The notes: generated from the sequence alone by a model not told the origin. Positions 16,604-26,101 are shown, counted from the stretch's first letter. The stretch: 64,000 bases of DNA from Solirubrobacterales bacterium (GCA_025450585.1 JANWHD010000027.1:62001-126000); one strand, 5' to 3'. Program-made: numbers and translations.

Positions 16604-18129
16604 CCGTACAGCTCCTCCACGGCGGCACGGACCTTAGCCGGCTCGACCAGCTCGCCTGTGCGGGGCTTGCCCGGCTCACTCAGCAACACGAAGCCGACCC
16701 CCGCGGCGGTGCGCTTCTTGTCGCGTTCCAGCGCCGCTAGCGTGGCGTCGACGTCGACGGCTGGGTCGAGCGCCACCGGCAGGCCCTGGTGGCGCAGGAT
16801 CGACTCGACCTCCTCGCGCAACTCGGGCACACCGGAGAGCCGCAGCGCCGCCAGCAGGCCGAGGCCGATCGCCTCGCCGTGGCGATAGCGCTCGTAGCCG
16901 CTCGCCGCCTCGATCCCGTGGCCGACCGTGTGACCGAGGTTGAGGACGGCGCGCAGGCCGGCGTCGCGCTCGTCCGCGGCGACCACCTCGCACTTGAAGC
17001 GCGCGCAGGCGAAGACCAGGGGGGCAAGCGACTCCGGGTCGAGCGATTCGAGCGCCCTCGCCCGCTCCCAGAGCTCGCCCCCGGCCAGCAGCCCGGTCTT
17101 CAGCAGCTCGACGAAGCCGGCCGCAAGCTCCTCGGCCGGCAGCGTCGCCAGGGTCGAGGTATCGGCCATCACGGCCGCTGGCAGGTGGTACGCGCCCGCG
17201 TAGTTCTTGCCCTCGGGAAGGTCGACGCCGGTCTTGCCGCCGTAGGCGGAGTCGACCTGGGCGACGAGCGTGGTCGGCACCTGGACCACGGGAACGCCGC
17301 GCTGGTAGAGACGGGCGCAGAAGCCAGCCAGGTCGCCGACCACGCCGCCGCCGAGGGCGACCACGTGGTCCTCTCGGGTCATCCCGGCGCGGGCCAAATC
17401 GCGCAGGACCCGCTCGGCCTCGGCCATCGTCTTCGCCGACTCCCCCGGCGCAACCGCGACCCTGGCGGCGAGCGGCTCGAGGCGCTCCGCGTAGAGGGCA
17501 CCCACGACGGTGTCGGTGATGCAGAAGCGGCGGCCGGACAGGGGCCACTCTCCCTCTCCCAGAAGACCCGGTCCGACCAGCACCGGGTACTCGCCCGAGG
17601 CGCTTGCCGCCCAGAGCATCTTCGTACCGGAGGGCATGCCGGCAAGGGCCAGCAGCGACGGCATCGCGCGGGCGACCACTTCGCGGTCTCCCGGCGGCAC
17701 GATCGCATCGGCAAGCCCCTCATAGTGCGGCAACCGCTCTCCCAGCAGGCGCGCGACGTCCTCGGCGCTCGTCGCCAGCGGGCGGTCGCTGCGGGCGATC
17801 CGCTCCCAAGCCTGATCGGCGCCGACCTGGAGCCAAACGACCGTGTGGCGGTCGAGCGCCTCTCGCACCCGCTCGGAGAGGACGCTGCCCCCGCCGAGCG
17901 CGATCGCTCCGCCGTCGGCCTCCTCCAGAAGCGATCCGACCACCTCGGCCTCGCGCGCGCGGAAGGCTGCCTCTCCGTCCTCCTCGAAAGCGTCCCGGAT
18001 CGGCTTGCCGAACGCCTCTTCCATCAGCGCGTCGATCTCGACCGTCTCCAGGCCCGCCTCGCGAGCCGCGGAGAGCGCCGTCGACTTCCCCGCCCCCATA
18101 AAGCCGATGAAGACGAGAGCAGGCCGCAT
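16600..18129 (-). CDS. aroKB: Shikimate kinase - 3-dehydroquinate synthase fusion
   Basis: 509 residues from ATG 18129. Residues 1 to about 165 are shikimate kinase: Walker A GFMGAGKST, substrate-binding ALGGGSVL and lid RSDRPLA. After a short linker, dehydroquinate synthase runs to the end: VALGGGVVGDLAGF, VPTTLVAQVDSAYGGKTG, NLGHTVGHGIEAASG and HGEAIGLGL, with NAD and zinc sites intact. One chain therefore supplies two non-consecutive shikimate steps. An in-frame ATG 33 bp upstream, inside a 43-bp repeat, would add MHGKMAFRSV to the N-terminus. The gene overlaps aroQ and follows aroC. Confidence 0.92.
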   Translation of the reverse strand: MRPALVFIGFMGAGKSTALSAAREAGLETVEIDALMEEAFGKPIRDAFEEDGEAAFRAREAEVVGSLLEEADGGAIALGGGSVLSERVREALDRHTVVWLQVGADQAWERIARSDRPLATSAEDVARLLGERLPHYEGLADAIVPPGDREVVARAMPSLLALAGMPSGTKMLWAASASGEYPVLVGPGLLGEGEWPLSGRRFCITDTVVGALYAERLEPLAARVAVAPGESAKTMAEAERVLRDLARAGMTREDHVVALGGGVVGDLAGFCARLYQRGVPVVQVPTTLVAQVDSAYGGKTGVDLPEGKNYAGAYHLPAAVMADTSTLATLPAEELAAGFVELLKTGLLAGGELWERARALESLDPESLAPLVFACARFKCEVVAADERDAGLRAVLNLGHTVGHGIEAASGYERYRHGEAIGLGLLAALRLSGVPELREEVESILRHQGLPVALDPAVDVDATLAALERDKKRTAAGVGFVLLSEPGKPRTGELVEPAKVRAAVEELYG

Positions 18130-18130
18130 C

Positions 18131-18173
18131 ACCGAACGAAACGCCATTTTCCCATGCATGACATGGAAAATCG
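18131..18173. repeat. 43-bp palindromic repeat at a gene start, copy 1
   Basis: Immediately upstream of the aroKB ATG. It contains the inverted repeat ATTTTCC.ATG / CATGGAAAAT and the conserved flank ACCGAACGAAACGCC. 38 of 43 bases match the copy at 29014-29056. In the aroKB frame it reads FHVMHGKMAFRSV; in the DUF559 frame the other copy reads SHVMPGKLALRSV. Confidence 0.8.
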
Positions 18174-18178
18174 CGACC

Positions 18179-19345
18179 TCACCCTCGGAAGTCGATGCGC
18201 TGCTTGTAGGCCTCGACCGCGGCGAGCACGTCGTCGATGTGGTCGCCGCCGAACTTCTCGCGGTAGGCGCGGGCAAGGGTGAGACAGACCATTGCCTCGG
18301 CGACGACCGCCGCCGCCGGCACCACGGTCGAGTCAGTGCGCTCGCGCAGCGCCTGCGCCGGCTCCTTGGTCTCGGTGTCGACCGAGCGCAGCGGCTTGGT
18401 CAGGGTCGAGATCGGCTTGATCGCGGCGCGTACCGACAGCGGCAGTCCGTTCGTCATCCCACCCTCGAGGCCGCCGGCGTGGTTGGTCTCGCGGAAGTAG
18501 CCGCGCTCCTGCGACCAGAAGATCTCGTCGTGGGCCTCGGAGCCGGGGCGGCCGGCGACATCCCACGCTTCCCCGATCGAGACCCCCTTGACCGACTGGA
18601 TCGAGGCGACGGCGCCGGCGAGGCGGCCGTCGAGGCGGTCTTCCCATGAGATATGAGAGCCGAGACCTGGGACGAGGCCGAAGGCGCGCACCTCGAAGGT
18701 GCCGCCGAGGCTCTCGTTGGCCTTGCGCAGGCGGTTGATCTCCTCGACCATCGCCGCGCTGGCATCGGGGTCGAGGCATCGCACCGGGTCCTCGTCGACG
18801 GCCGCGAAATCCCCGGGGCCGAGGTCTGCCTGCTCGGGCGCGGTTACGGAGGCGATCTGGGTGACGTGGCTGTGGACGCTGACGCCGAGGGCCGTGAGGA
18901 ATCCGCGGGCGATCGAGCCGGCCGCCACGCGGGCGGCGGTCTCGCGGGCGCTGGCGCGCTCGAGCACGTTGCGGATGTCGTCGTGTCCGTACTTCTGGGC
19001 GCCGACCAGGTCGGCGTGCCCCGGTCGGGGAAGGTGAACCTCGTCGACCTCAGCCTCGACCGGCCAGGGGTTCATCCGCTCCTCCCAGTTGGCGTAGTCG
19101 CGGTTGGCGACGAGGACGGCGATCGGGCTGCCCAGCGTGCGGCCGTGGCGCACACCGGAGCGGACCTCGACGGTGTCGGTCTCGATTTTCATCCGCCCCC
19201 CGCGGCCGTGGCCGAGCTGGCGGCGGGCCATGTCGCGGTCGAGAACCTCGCGGTCGAGCTCGAGGCCGGCCGGCACCCCCTCGACGATCGCCACGAGCCC
19301 CGGCCCGTGCGACTCGCCCGCAGTCGTGAATCCAAACCCGCTCAT
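18179..19345 (-). CDS. aroC: Chorismate synthase
   Basis: 388 residues from ATG 19345 (MSGFGFTTAGESHGPGL). Converts EPSP to chorismate using reduced FMN. Family motifs: GESHG with the catalytic His, RRQLGHGRGGRMKIE, RASARETAARVAAGS, and GGMTNG near the C-terminus (GGLEGGMTNGLPLSVRAAIKP). Length and motifs are complete. The stop lies 6 bp from the 43-bp repeat that precedes aroKB; aroE is 13 bp upstream. Confidence 0.95.
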   Translation of the reverse strand: MSGFGFTTAGESHGPGLVAIVEGVPAGLELDREVLDRDMARRQLGHGRGGRMKIETDTVEVRSGVRHGRTLGSPIAVLVANRDYANWEERMNPWPVEAEVDEVHLPRPGHADLVGAQKYGHDDIRNVLERASARETAARVAAGSIARGFLTALGVSVHSHVTQIASVTAPEQADLGPGDFAAVDEDPVRCLDPDASAAMVEEINRLRKANESLGGTFEVRAFGLVPGLGSHISWEDRLDGRLAGAVASIQSVKGVSIGEAWDVAGRPGSEAHDEIFWSQERGYFRETNHAGGLEGGMTNGLPLSVRAAIKPISTLTKPLRSVDTETKEPAQALRERTDSTVVPAAAVVAEAMVCLTLARAYREKFGGDHIDDVLAAVEAYKQRIDFRG

Positions 19346-19358
19346 CAGGCCGTCAAGG

Positions 19359-20159
19359 CTATCGGCGGATCGAGCGGGCGGCGGCGCGCATAGTGTCGAG
19401 AGGGGGCTTGCGACCGGTCCAGATCCCGAGAGAGAGGGCACCCTGCTGGACGAGGATCTCCAGGCCGTCGACGGTGGTGGCACCTGCCGCCTGGGCGGCG
19501 CGCAGGAGTGCGGTCGGTTCGGCCCCATAGACCATGTCGACGACATCCTGGTCGGCGCTGAAACCGTCCGGGTCGAGGGGCAGCTCCGCGAACGGGTCTT
19601 CGCCGCCCAGGCCGACCGCGGTCGAGTTGACGATCAGGTCGAACGTGCCCTGGTCCGGCTCGGCGACGGGATCGCCTCCCAGTTCCTCACAGAGGTTGCG
19701 TGAGCGCAGCCCGGTTCGGTTCCAGACGGCCACCTCGGCGCCCTCGCGCAACAGGGCCCAGACGGCGGCGCGGGCCGCGCCGCCGGCGCCGAGCACGAGC
19801 GCCCGCTTGCCGGACGGCGAACCCGGCAGCGCGCGCAGCAGCCCCTCGGCGTCGGTGTTCTCGGCGCGGATCTCGCCCTCCGCGAAGACCAGCGTGTTGG
19901 CCGCGCCGATCTCACGGGCGGTCTCGGAGAGCTCGTCGGCGAGGGCGAGTGCGGCCGCCTTGTGGGGCACGGTGACGTTGGCCCCCACGAACCCTTCGCC
20001 CGGCATCGCCTGCACCCGCGCCTCGAGCGCGTCCGGAGCGACGTCGATCGCCTCGTAGCTCCACTCCCCTCCCAGCCCCAGCTCGGCGAGCGCGGCATCC
20101 TGCATCGCCGGCGACCGGGAGTGGCCGACCGGGTGCCCGAGGACGGCGAGCCGCGGCAC
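19359..20159 (-). CDS. aroE: Shikimate dehydrogenase
   Basis: 266 residues, GTG start. NADPH-dependent reduction of 3-dehydroshikimate. GHPVGHSRSPAMQ binds shikimate, NVTVPHKAAAL holds the catalytic Lys, NTDAEGLL the catalytic Asp, and GAGGAARA with WNRTGLRSR forms the NADP site. QQGALSLGIWTG is the C-terminal signature. Lies 2 bp after the mltG stop and 13 bp before aroC, so all are probably one transcript. Confidence 0.93.
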   Translation of the reverse strand: MPRLAVLGHPVGHSRSPAMQDAALAELGLGGEWSYEAIDVAPDALEARVQAMPGEGFVGANVTVPHKAAALALADELSETAREIGAANTLVFAEGEIRAENTDAEGLLRALPGSPSGKRALVLGAGGAARAAVWALLREGAEVAVWNRTGLRSRNLCEELGGDPVAEPDQGTFDLIVNSTAVGLGGEDPFAELPLDPDGFSADQDVVDMVYGAEPTALLRAAQAAGATTVDGLEILVQQGALSLGIWTGRKPPLDTMRAAARSIRR

Positions 20160-20161
20160 GC

Positions 20162-21169
20162 CTATTCCCCGCAGCTGTCGGGCGAGTTGCCGCCAGCCGC
20201 CTCGCGAGCCGAGTTGTAGCTTTCGACGTCGCGTTGGAACTCGGCTTCGCTCGAGGAGAAGGCGTGCTTGCCGCAGCTGCCCGGTTCGACCACGTAGAAG
20301 AGGTAGTCGACCTTGGCCGGCCGCGCCGCGGCTTCGATCGAGGCCAGGCCGGGGCTGCCGATCGGCCCCGGTGGCAGGCCCGCATTGAGCCGCGTGTTGT
20401 AGGGCGATTCGACGGCGAGCTCGGATTCGGTCAGCGGCTCGGTGTAGTTGCCGGTGGCGAAGCGGACGGTCGCGTCGATGCCGAGCGGCATCCCTTCGCG
20501 CAGGCGGTTGTAGATCACGGCCGCGACCAGCGGGCGCTCGCCGGCGAGCTGCGCCTCCTCCTCGACCAGGGAGGCGATCGTCACCACGTCGTACGTGGTG
20601 AGGTTCTTGGAGCGCGCGTAGCTCATGTCGACCCCCTTGATCCGCCGCTTGAAGTCTTCGAGCTGCAGCTGGACCAGCGTCCTGGCCTCGGCGTGCCTTT
20701 CCAGCTCGAAGGTGTCCGGGAAGAGGAAGCCCTCGAGGCTCTCGGCTTCCTTGCCGCCGTACCTGGCGGGGTTCAGATACGGAGAGCGGATGGTTGCCCG
20801 CTCGTAGCTGCCGCGCAGCCCTTCACTCCTGGCGATCTCGGCGGTTTGGCTTCGCGTGTAGCCCTCGGGGATCGTCACCGTGATCGTCCGGATCACGACC
20901 GGCGGCGGCGCCTCGCGGTTGAAGTGGCGGTAGGCGAACGCCGCGATCGCGACCACGCCGAGGACGATCGCGGCGACCCCGACGGCGATGCCGAGGCGGC
21001 GGCCGGACGAGCCGGGGGGCCTTTCCTTCTTCACCTTGGGTGGCTTGGGTGCCTTCTGGGGCTTGGGCGGCTTCGGAGACCCGGGCGGATCGCCGCCGCG
21101 CTCGGTGCGGCGGGCTTCGCGCTCACGACGCCGCTGCTCGCGTTCGGCGGCTGCGCGTTCATCGCTCAT
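20162..21169 (-). CDS. mltG: Endolytic murein transglycosylase MltG
   Basis: 335 residues. A basic proline-rich cytoplasmic tail (1-57), one transmembrane helix (about 58-80), a LysM-like region (VTIPEGYTRSQTAEIA) and the YceG catalytic domain. LEGFLFPDTF, IASLVEEEAQ with the catalytic Glu, SPYNTRLNAGLPPGPIGSPG and AAARPAKVDYLFYV are all present. It cuts nascent glycan strands in the membrane and limits peptidoglycan chain length. The start lies inside the ruvX end; aroE follows, a common actinobacterial order. Confidence 0.92.
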   Translation of the reverse strand: MSDERAAAEREQRRREREARRTERGGDPPGSPKPPKPQKAPKPPKVKKERPPGSSGRRLGIAVGVAAIVLGVVAIAAFAYRHFNREAPPPVVIRTITVTIPEGYTRSQTAEIARSEGLRGSYERATIRSPYLNPARYGGKEAESLEGFLFPDTFELERHAEARTLVQLQLEDFKRRIKGVDMSYARSKNLTTYDVVTIASLVEEEAQLAGERPLVAAVIYNRLREGMPLGIDATVRFATGNYTEPLTESELAVESPYNTRLNAGLPPGPIGSPGLASIEAAARPAKVDYLFYVVEPGSCGKHAFSSSEAEFQRDVESYNSAREAAGGNSPDSCGE

Positions 21170-21566
21170 CGTCGCCCCCTTCTATCGCCGCGCGACCGGC
21201 CAAGTAGGCCTGGAGCAGGTGGGCGGCCGCGATCGAGTCTGGCGCCGCCGTCGCGCCTTCGCGCCTGCTCGCCTCGGCCATCCGGGTCGTCAGCCGCTCG
21301 TCGTAGGTCTCGACCGGGACGTCGAGGATCGCCTCGAGTTCCCCGCAGAAGGTCCGGGCCAGGGCCGCCTGGCTACCCTCCTCGCCGCTCAGGTGCAGCG
21401 GCAACCCGACGACGACGAGCTCGACCCCGTGCTCGGCGACGAGCTCGGCGACCGCGCGCGCCTCGGGCGGCTCGATCACCGCCATCGGCGTCGCCAGGGT
21501 CCCACTCGGGTCGGAGATCGCGCAACCGATCCGCGCGGTGCCGTGGTCCAGCGCGAGTACGCGCAC
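21159..21566 (-). CDS. ruvX: Putative pre-16S rRNA nuclease / Holliday-junction resolvase-like YqgF
   Basis: 135 residues, RNase H-like fold. LALDHGTARIGCAISD carries the first catalytic Asp, VVVGLPLHLSG the second strand, YDERLTT the Glu and APDSIAAAHLLQAYL the final Asp. The family is implicated in 16S rRNA 5' maturation. It lies 6 bp after alaS and overlaps mltG by 11 bp; alaS-ruvX-mltG is a conserved operon. Confidence 0.92.
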   Translation of the reverse strand: MRVLALDHGTARIGCAISDPSGTLATPMAVIEPPEARAVAELVAEHGVELVVVGLPLHLSGEEGSQAALARTFCGELEAILDVPVETYDERLTTRMAEASRREGATAAPDSIAAAHLLQAYLAGRAAIEGGDDER

Positions 21567-21572
21567 CTCTAG

Positions 21573-24200
21573 CTACCCGGCCTCGCGCTCGATTGCCCGC
21601 CGCGCGGTCTCCAGCGCCTCGTCGAGCCTGGCGGGGTCCTTGCCGCCGGCCTGCGCCATGTCGTCGCGACCGCCGCCCCCACCGCCGACTACCGCGGCCG
21701 CCTCGCGAACGACCTGGGCCGCGGAGAGCCCCCGCTCGACCGCGCCCTTCGAGACGAGGACGACCAGGGCGACCTTGTCGCCCTCCACCCCGCCGAGGAC
21801 GATCGCCGAGTCCCCGCCCAGCTTCGACTGGACCCGGTTGGCGAGCTCGAGCATCTGCTTCTGGTCCGCCAGCGACACGCCGGAGACGACCGCCTTGACG
21901 CCGCCCACATCGACCGCCTCTCCGATCAGCCGCTCCGCCTCCTCACCGAGGGCCTGCCTTTGGGCCTCCTGTGCCCCCGCCCCGGCCTCGCGCAGACGCT
22001 CGGCGGCGCGGCGGGCGCCTGAGAGAGGATCCTGTGGAGCCCCGAGCAACTCGCCGACCTCGCGCAGGCGATCCTCACGCTCGCGGAACCAGTCGATCGC
22101 CGCGGGGCCGGTGAGGGCCTCGATCCGGCGCACGTTGGCGGCGCTGGAGCCCTCCGAGGAGATCTTGAAGATGCCGACCTCCGCGGTGTTGGCGACGTGG
22201 GTACCGCCGCAGAGCTCGCGCGAGACGCCCTCGACCTCGACCACCCGCACCCACTCGCCGTACTTCTCGCCAAACAGCGCCATCGCGCCCAGGCGCTCGG
22301 CCTCGGCGCGCTCCATCTCCAGCCAGCGCACCGGCTGGCTCGCCTTGATCCACTCGTTGACGCGATCCTCGACCGCGCGCAGCTCCTCCGCGCCGAGCCC
22401 CTGCCCGTGGGTGAAGTCGAAGCGCAGCTTGTCGGGCCGCACGGCGGAGCCCGCCTGGCGCACGTGGGTGCCGAGCCGCTCGCGCAGCGCCGCGTGGAGC
22501 AGGTGCGTGGCGGTGTGGTTGCGCATCGTCGCGTGGCGGGCCTCGCGGTCTACGACAGCCTCAACCGGTGCTCCGCCTCGGATCGTGTCTCCGGCCGACT
22601 CAACCTCCAGTACCTGGTCTTCGCCAACTCTGTACACGTCGACCACCTTCGCTTCCTCCTCCCCCCAGCGCAGGACCCCCGAATCCGCGACCTGACCGCC
22701 GCCCTCGGCGTAGAACGGGCTCTGCTCGAGCTTGACGAGGGCACGGCCGTCGTCGGCCTCGGCCACGGCGAGTCCGGTCGTCGCACGCAGCGTCTCGTAG
22801 CCGACGAACTCAGTTCGTTGCCCTACGGTGGCGGCGAAAGCGACAACACGCTCATGCGTGTCCTCGGAGCCGTGCGCGGTGGCCGCGCCGGTGCGGGCAC
22901 GCTGGCGCTGCTCCTCCATCAGCTCCTCGAAGCCGCCGTCGTCGACCGAAAGCCCCTGCTCCGCCAGCAGCTCCTTGGTCAGGTCGTAGGGGAAGCCGTA
23001 GGTGTCGTGGAGCTTGAAGGCGTCCGCCGCGTCGATCCAGGAGGTCCCGGACTCCTTCGCCTCGGCCACCAACCGGTCGAGCAGCTCGCTGCCGCGCTCG
23101 AGGGTGCGGCCGAAGCTCTCCTCCTCGTCGCCAACCCAGCGCGCGATCGTCCCGCGCTCCACCGCCAGCTCCGGGTAGGCCTCGCTCATGACCTCGATTG
23201 TCCGCTCGGCGAAGCGGCCGAGCCAGGGCGCCTCGAGGCCGAGGGTGCGCCCCTGCTGGATTGCCCGGCGCATGATCCGGCGCAGGATGTAGCCACGGTC
23301 CTCGTTGGAGGGCACGACGCCGTCGGCGATCAGGAAGGAGGCGCCGCGCGAGTGGTCGGCGACGATCCGCATCGCCCGGGTCACGACCGCGTCCTCCCCG
23401 TAGGAGCGGCCCGACATCTCCTCGGCGAGGTCGAGCAGCGGGCGGATCAGGTCCGTCTCGAAGACCGAGGGGACGCCCTGGAGGATCGCCGCCATCCGGT
23501 CCAGGCCCATGCCGGTGTCGATGTTGCGCATCGGCAGCTCGGCCAGCGACCCGTCGGCGCCGAGGTCGTAGGTCATGAAGACGTGGTTCCAGAACTCGAG
23601 GAAGCGGTCGGTGTCGTCGCCGGGGCGCTCGCCCGGGGCACCGAAGTCCTCGCCGCGGTCGAGGTAGAGCTCCGAGCACGGGCCACAGGGCCCGGTCGGG
23701 CCGGCCTGCCAGAAGTTGTCCTCGCGACCGAGGCGGACGATCCGCTCGTCGGGGACCCCGACCCGGCGCCAGACCCCGATCGCCTCCTCGTCGGGGCCCA
23801 GCCCGAGCTCCTCGTCGCCGCCGAAGACCGTGACCCAGATCTGCTCGGGGTCCATGCCGAAGCCCTGCGTCGAGAGCTCCCACCCCCACGGGATCGACTC
23901 CTCCTTGAAGTAGTCGCCGAAGCTCCAGTTGCCGAGCATCTCGAAGAAGGTGAGGTGGCGGGCCGTGTTGCCGACCTCCTCGATGTCGGTGGTGCGGAAG
24001 CACTTCTGCACGTCGGCCAGACGGCGCGCCGGCGGCTCCTCCCGGCCGAGGAAATAGGGCTTGAAGGGCTGCATCCCGGCCGTGGTCAGCAGCACCGACG
24101 GATCGAGCACGGACGGGACGAGCGAGGCCGAGGGCACGATCTTGTGCCCTCGCTCCTCGAAGTAGGAGAGGTAGGTCTGGCGGATCTCGCTGGCCTTCAT
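21573..24200 (-). CDS. alaS: Alanyl-tRNA synthetase
   Basis: 875 residues, full length. The class II catalytic core starts KASEIRQTYLSYFEERGHKIVPSASLVP. RNIDTGMGLDR is motif-3-adjacent, and SNEDRGYILRRIMRRA is the conserved anticodon-independent recognition helix. The editing domain shows NHTATHLLHAAL (HxxxH) and CGGTHVANTAEVG, which together form the zinc and hydrolytic site. The C-Ala domain ends with GGGGGRDDMAQAGGKDP. It charges tRNA-Ala and clears Ser and Gly mischarging. First gene of the alaS-ruvX-mltG-aroE-aroC run. Confidence 0.96.
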   Translation of the reverse strand: MKASEIRQTYLSYFEERGHKIVPSASLVPSVLDPSVLLTTAGMQPFKPYFLGREEPPARRLADVQKCFRTTDIEEVGNTARHLTFFEMLGNWSFGDYFKEESIPWGWELSTQGFGMDPEQIWVTVFGGDEELGLGPDEEAIGVWRRVGVPDERIVRLGREDNFWQAGPTGPCGPCSELYLDRGEDFGAPGERPGDDTDRFLEFWNHVFMTYDLGADGSLAELPMRNIDTGMGLDRMAAILQGVPSVFETDLIRPLLDLAEEMSGRSYGEDAVVTRAMRIVADHSRGASFLIADGVVPSNEDRGYILRRIMRRAIQQGRTLGLEAPWLGRFAERTIEVMSEAYPELAVERGTIARWVGDEEESFGRTLERGSELLDRLVAEAKESGTSWIDAADAFKLHDTYGFPYDLTKELLAEQGLSVDDGGFEELMEEQRQRARTGAATAHGSEDTHERVVAFAATVGQRTEFVGYETLRATTGLAVAEADDGRALVKLEQSPFYAEGGGQVADSGVLRWGEEEAKVVDVYRVGEDQVLEVESAGDTIRGGAPVEAVVDREARHATMRNHTATHLLHAALRERLGTHVRQAGSAVRPDKLRFDFTHGQGLGAEELRAVEDRVNEWIKASQPVRWLEMERAEAERLGAMALFGEKYGEWVRVVEVEGVSRELCGGTHVANTAEVGIFKISSEGSSAANVRRIEALTGPAAIDWFREREDRLREVGELLGAPQDPLSGARRAAERLREAGAGAQEAQRQALGEEAERLIGEAVDVGGVKAVVSGVSLADQKQMLELANRVQSKLGGDSAIVLGGVEGDKVALVVLVSKGAVERGLSAAQVVREAAAVVGGGGGGRDDMAQAGGKDPARLDEALETARRAIEREAG

Positions 24201-24246
24201 CGAGGCAGAGCCTAGGGCCTATTCCGTTAGGGGGCGTGCCACTGGG

Positions 24247-24346
24247 ACGGTCCAGGACCAAGCGGAGCGGTTACGGCGCGGATTCCGCATGGCAGCGCCA
24301 TGTGGGATTCGCGCCGGGGCCGAATCCGCGCCGCGTCCTGGGCCGT
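24247..24346. repeat. Cruciform-like palindrome upstream of alaS (copy E)
   Basis: Outer arms 24247-24258 and 24335-24346 (ACGGTCCAGGAC / GTCCTGGGCCGT) pair over 12 bp. Inside, 24275-24293 and 24297-24315 form a 19-bp stem with three G-T wobbles around an AGC loop. GGACCAAGCGG and the ATGGC-AGC-GCCAT centre resemble the cores at 7.6 and 26.6 kb. This copy lies in a divergent gap (24201-24522) that must also hold both promoters; no clear -35/-10 pair was found. Confidence 0.8.
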
Positions 24347-24522
24347 ATCCAGGGGTGCGATCACCTAGCGGGATAGGCCCTGCAGCGCCGCGCCGCTCCT
24401 GCGCAGTATCGCCGTCATACGTCGAAGTGGGCTGACAACCGCCGCCTCTTCACGTTCAGGAACTGGACCGATGAACCCCCTCCCCTTGACTGGATGGTCG
24501 CGAGTGCCGAAACGATTGGTAC

Positions 24523-26028
24523 ATGGCTCGCAAGGGACGCTCAGATCGCACCGCTGCGCGCCCGTCGGCTCCGGCGAGGCTGCTCTCGGACGAGCGCCTG
24601 GCAAAGCGGGCGGCCGGGAACGACCGGCGCTCCTTCGCCGAGATCTACCGTCGCTACAGCCAGTGCCTCTACCGTTTCTGCCTCTCGATCGTGGGCAGCC
24701 CCGAGGATGCGAGCGACGCCCTCCAGAACACGATGGTCAAGGCCCTGAGGGCACTGCCCGGAGAGGAGCGGCAGATCCAGCTCAAGCCCTGGCTCTACAG
24801 GGTCGCCCGCAACGAGTCGGTCGAGCTCCTGCGCAAGCGCCGCCAAGCGGTCGAGTTCGGGGACGACCTTGCCGCGCCGGGCGGAGGACCGGCCGAGACG
24901 ATCGCCCAGCGCGAGCGCCTCAGCCAGTTGCTCAGCGACCTCGCCGAGCTCCCCGAGAGACAGCGATCGATGCTGACGATGCGCGAGCTGGCAGGCCTCG
25001 AGCTCGCCCAGATCGCCGCGGCGTTCGACACCTCGCCCGCGGTCGTGCGACAGACGATCTACGAGGCGAGGCTGAGCCTGCGGCAGCTCGCGGAGGGGCG
25101 TGAGATGACCTGCGAAGAGGTTACGCGCCGGCTCTCAGACGCGGATGGAAGGGTGCGGCGCCGCCGCGACATCCAGGCCCACCTGCGCGCCTGTCCGGAC
25201 TGCCGGGCCTTCGGCCAGGCGATCGAGGAGCGGCGTCACGACCTTGCGTCTCTGGCGCCGCTGCCGGCCATCGCCTCCGCCGGAATCCTGCACGCCGTTC
25301 TGGGCGGCGGACACGGCGCCGCAAGCGGCGCGGCTGCGGGATCGACGATCGCAGCCGGCGCCGGCAAGGTCGCGGCAACCCCGTTCCTCGTCAAGTCGGT
25401 GGCAACGGTCGCCGTCGCGGCCACGGTGGGCGTCTCGGCCGCCGATCGCAGCGGGCTGGTCGACGTCGGGCTACCCAGCGGGAGCGGCGACACGGCAACC
25501 CGCGAGGCGACGCCGGAGGAGGCGGGGGTCGCAGCCGGCGCAACCAACTCGGCGACACGCTCCTCGGCCGGGCGCGCGGGGCTGGGGTTGAGTCGTGTAC
25601 GCGCAGGCGGCGAGCGAACCGTGAGCGTGCGAGGGCGACAAGGGACGCAGCCGAGCTCCACCGAATCGACCGCCGGGGAGGCCGGCAGAGGCCAGGGCCC
25701 ACCGGCCGGCCTGCCGCCGGCCGCTGCGCACGGACAGCAGACCGCAGCGGAGCACCGAGCCGAGCGGGAGTCCCGTGCCAAGGGCCACAGCCGCTCCCGG
25801 AACGCGAAGGCTCACTCTCACGGCGGCGCCTCGCATGCTCACAGGGCTCCCAGCAAGCCGCAAAAAGAGTCGGGTAGCACCGGGGAGGGCAACACACAGG
25901 GACAACCTGGGGGTGAGAAACCGCAAGGGCCTTCTACGCCGTCAGCGGAAGATCCCGCAACCGGCGGCCCGGCGGAAGGATCGATAGCGCCCATCGACAA
26001 TAAGTCCAGTGCCGGCGCTACCCCCTGA
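24523..26028 (+). CDS. ECF sigma factor fused to zinc-finger and membrane anchor
   Basis: 501 residues. Residues about 20-190 are an ECF sigma factor: region 2 (FAEIYRRYSQCLYRFCLSIV ... EDASDALQNTMVKA) and region 4 (LPERQRSMLTMRELAGLEL ... VVRQTIYEARLSLRQL). A cysteine/histidine segment follows (MTCEEVTRRLSDAD ... HLRACPDC), matching the HxxxCxxC anti-sigma zinc finger. One hydrophobic helix (about 285-305, LVKSVATVAVAATVGVSA) precedes a long Gly/Ser/His-rich tail likely outside the cell. The whole therefore resembles a sigma factor carrying its own anti-sigma and anchor. Release would need proteolysis; that is inference. Confidence 0.85.
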   Translation: MARKGRSDRTAARPSAPARLLSDERLAKRAAGNDRRSFAEIYRRYSQCLYRFCLSIVGSPEDASDALQNTMVKALRALPGEERQIQLKPWLYRVARNESVELLRKRRQAVEFGDDLAAPGGGPAETIAQRERLSQLLSDLAELPERQRSMLTMRELAGLELAQIAAAFDTSPAVVRQTIYEARLSLRQLAEGREMTCEEVTRRLSDADGRVRRRRDIQAHLRACPDCRAFGQAIEERRHDLASLAPLPAIASAGILHAVLGGGHGAASGAAAGSTIAAGAGKVAATPFLVKSVATVAVAATVGVSAADRSGLVDVGLPSGSGDTATREATPEEAGVAAGATNSATRSSAGRAGLGLSRVRAGGERTVSVRGRQGTQPSSTESTAGEAGRGQGPPAGLPPAAAHGQQTAAEHRAERESRAKGHSRSRNAKAHSHGGASHAHRAPSKPQKESGSTGEGNTQGQPGGEKPQGPSTPSAEDPATGGPAEGSIAPIDNKSSAGATP

Positions 26029-26101
26029 CAAGTAGCCCTACTTTCCGTTCAGGGGATTGGTTCGCACCACAAACCGTTCGACCGACGTCGAAGGAGGCAC
26101 G

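Noticed and set aside
19346..19546. 67-residue N-terminal extension of chorismate synthase
   Set aside because: It runs antisense-like through aroE; the ATG at 19345 gives the canonical start MSGFGFTTAGESHG.
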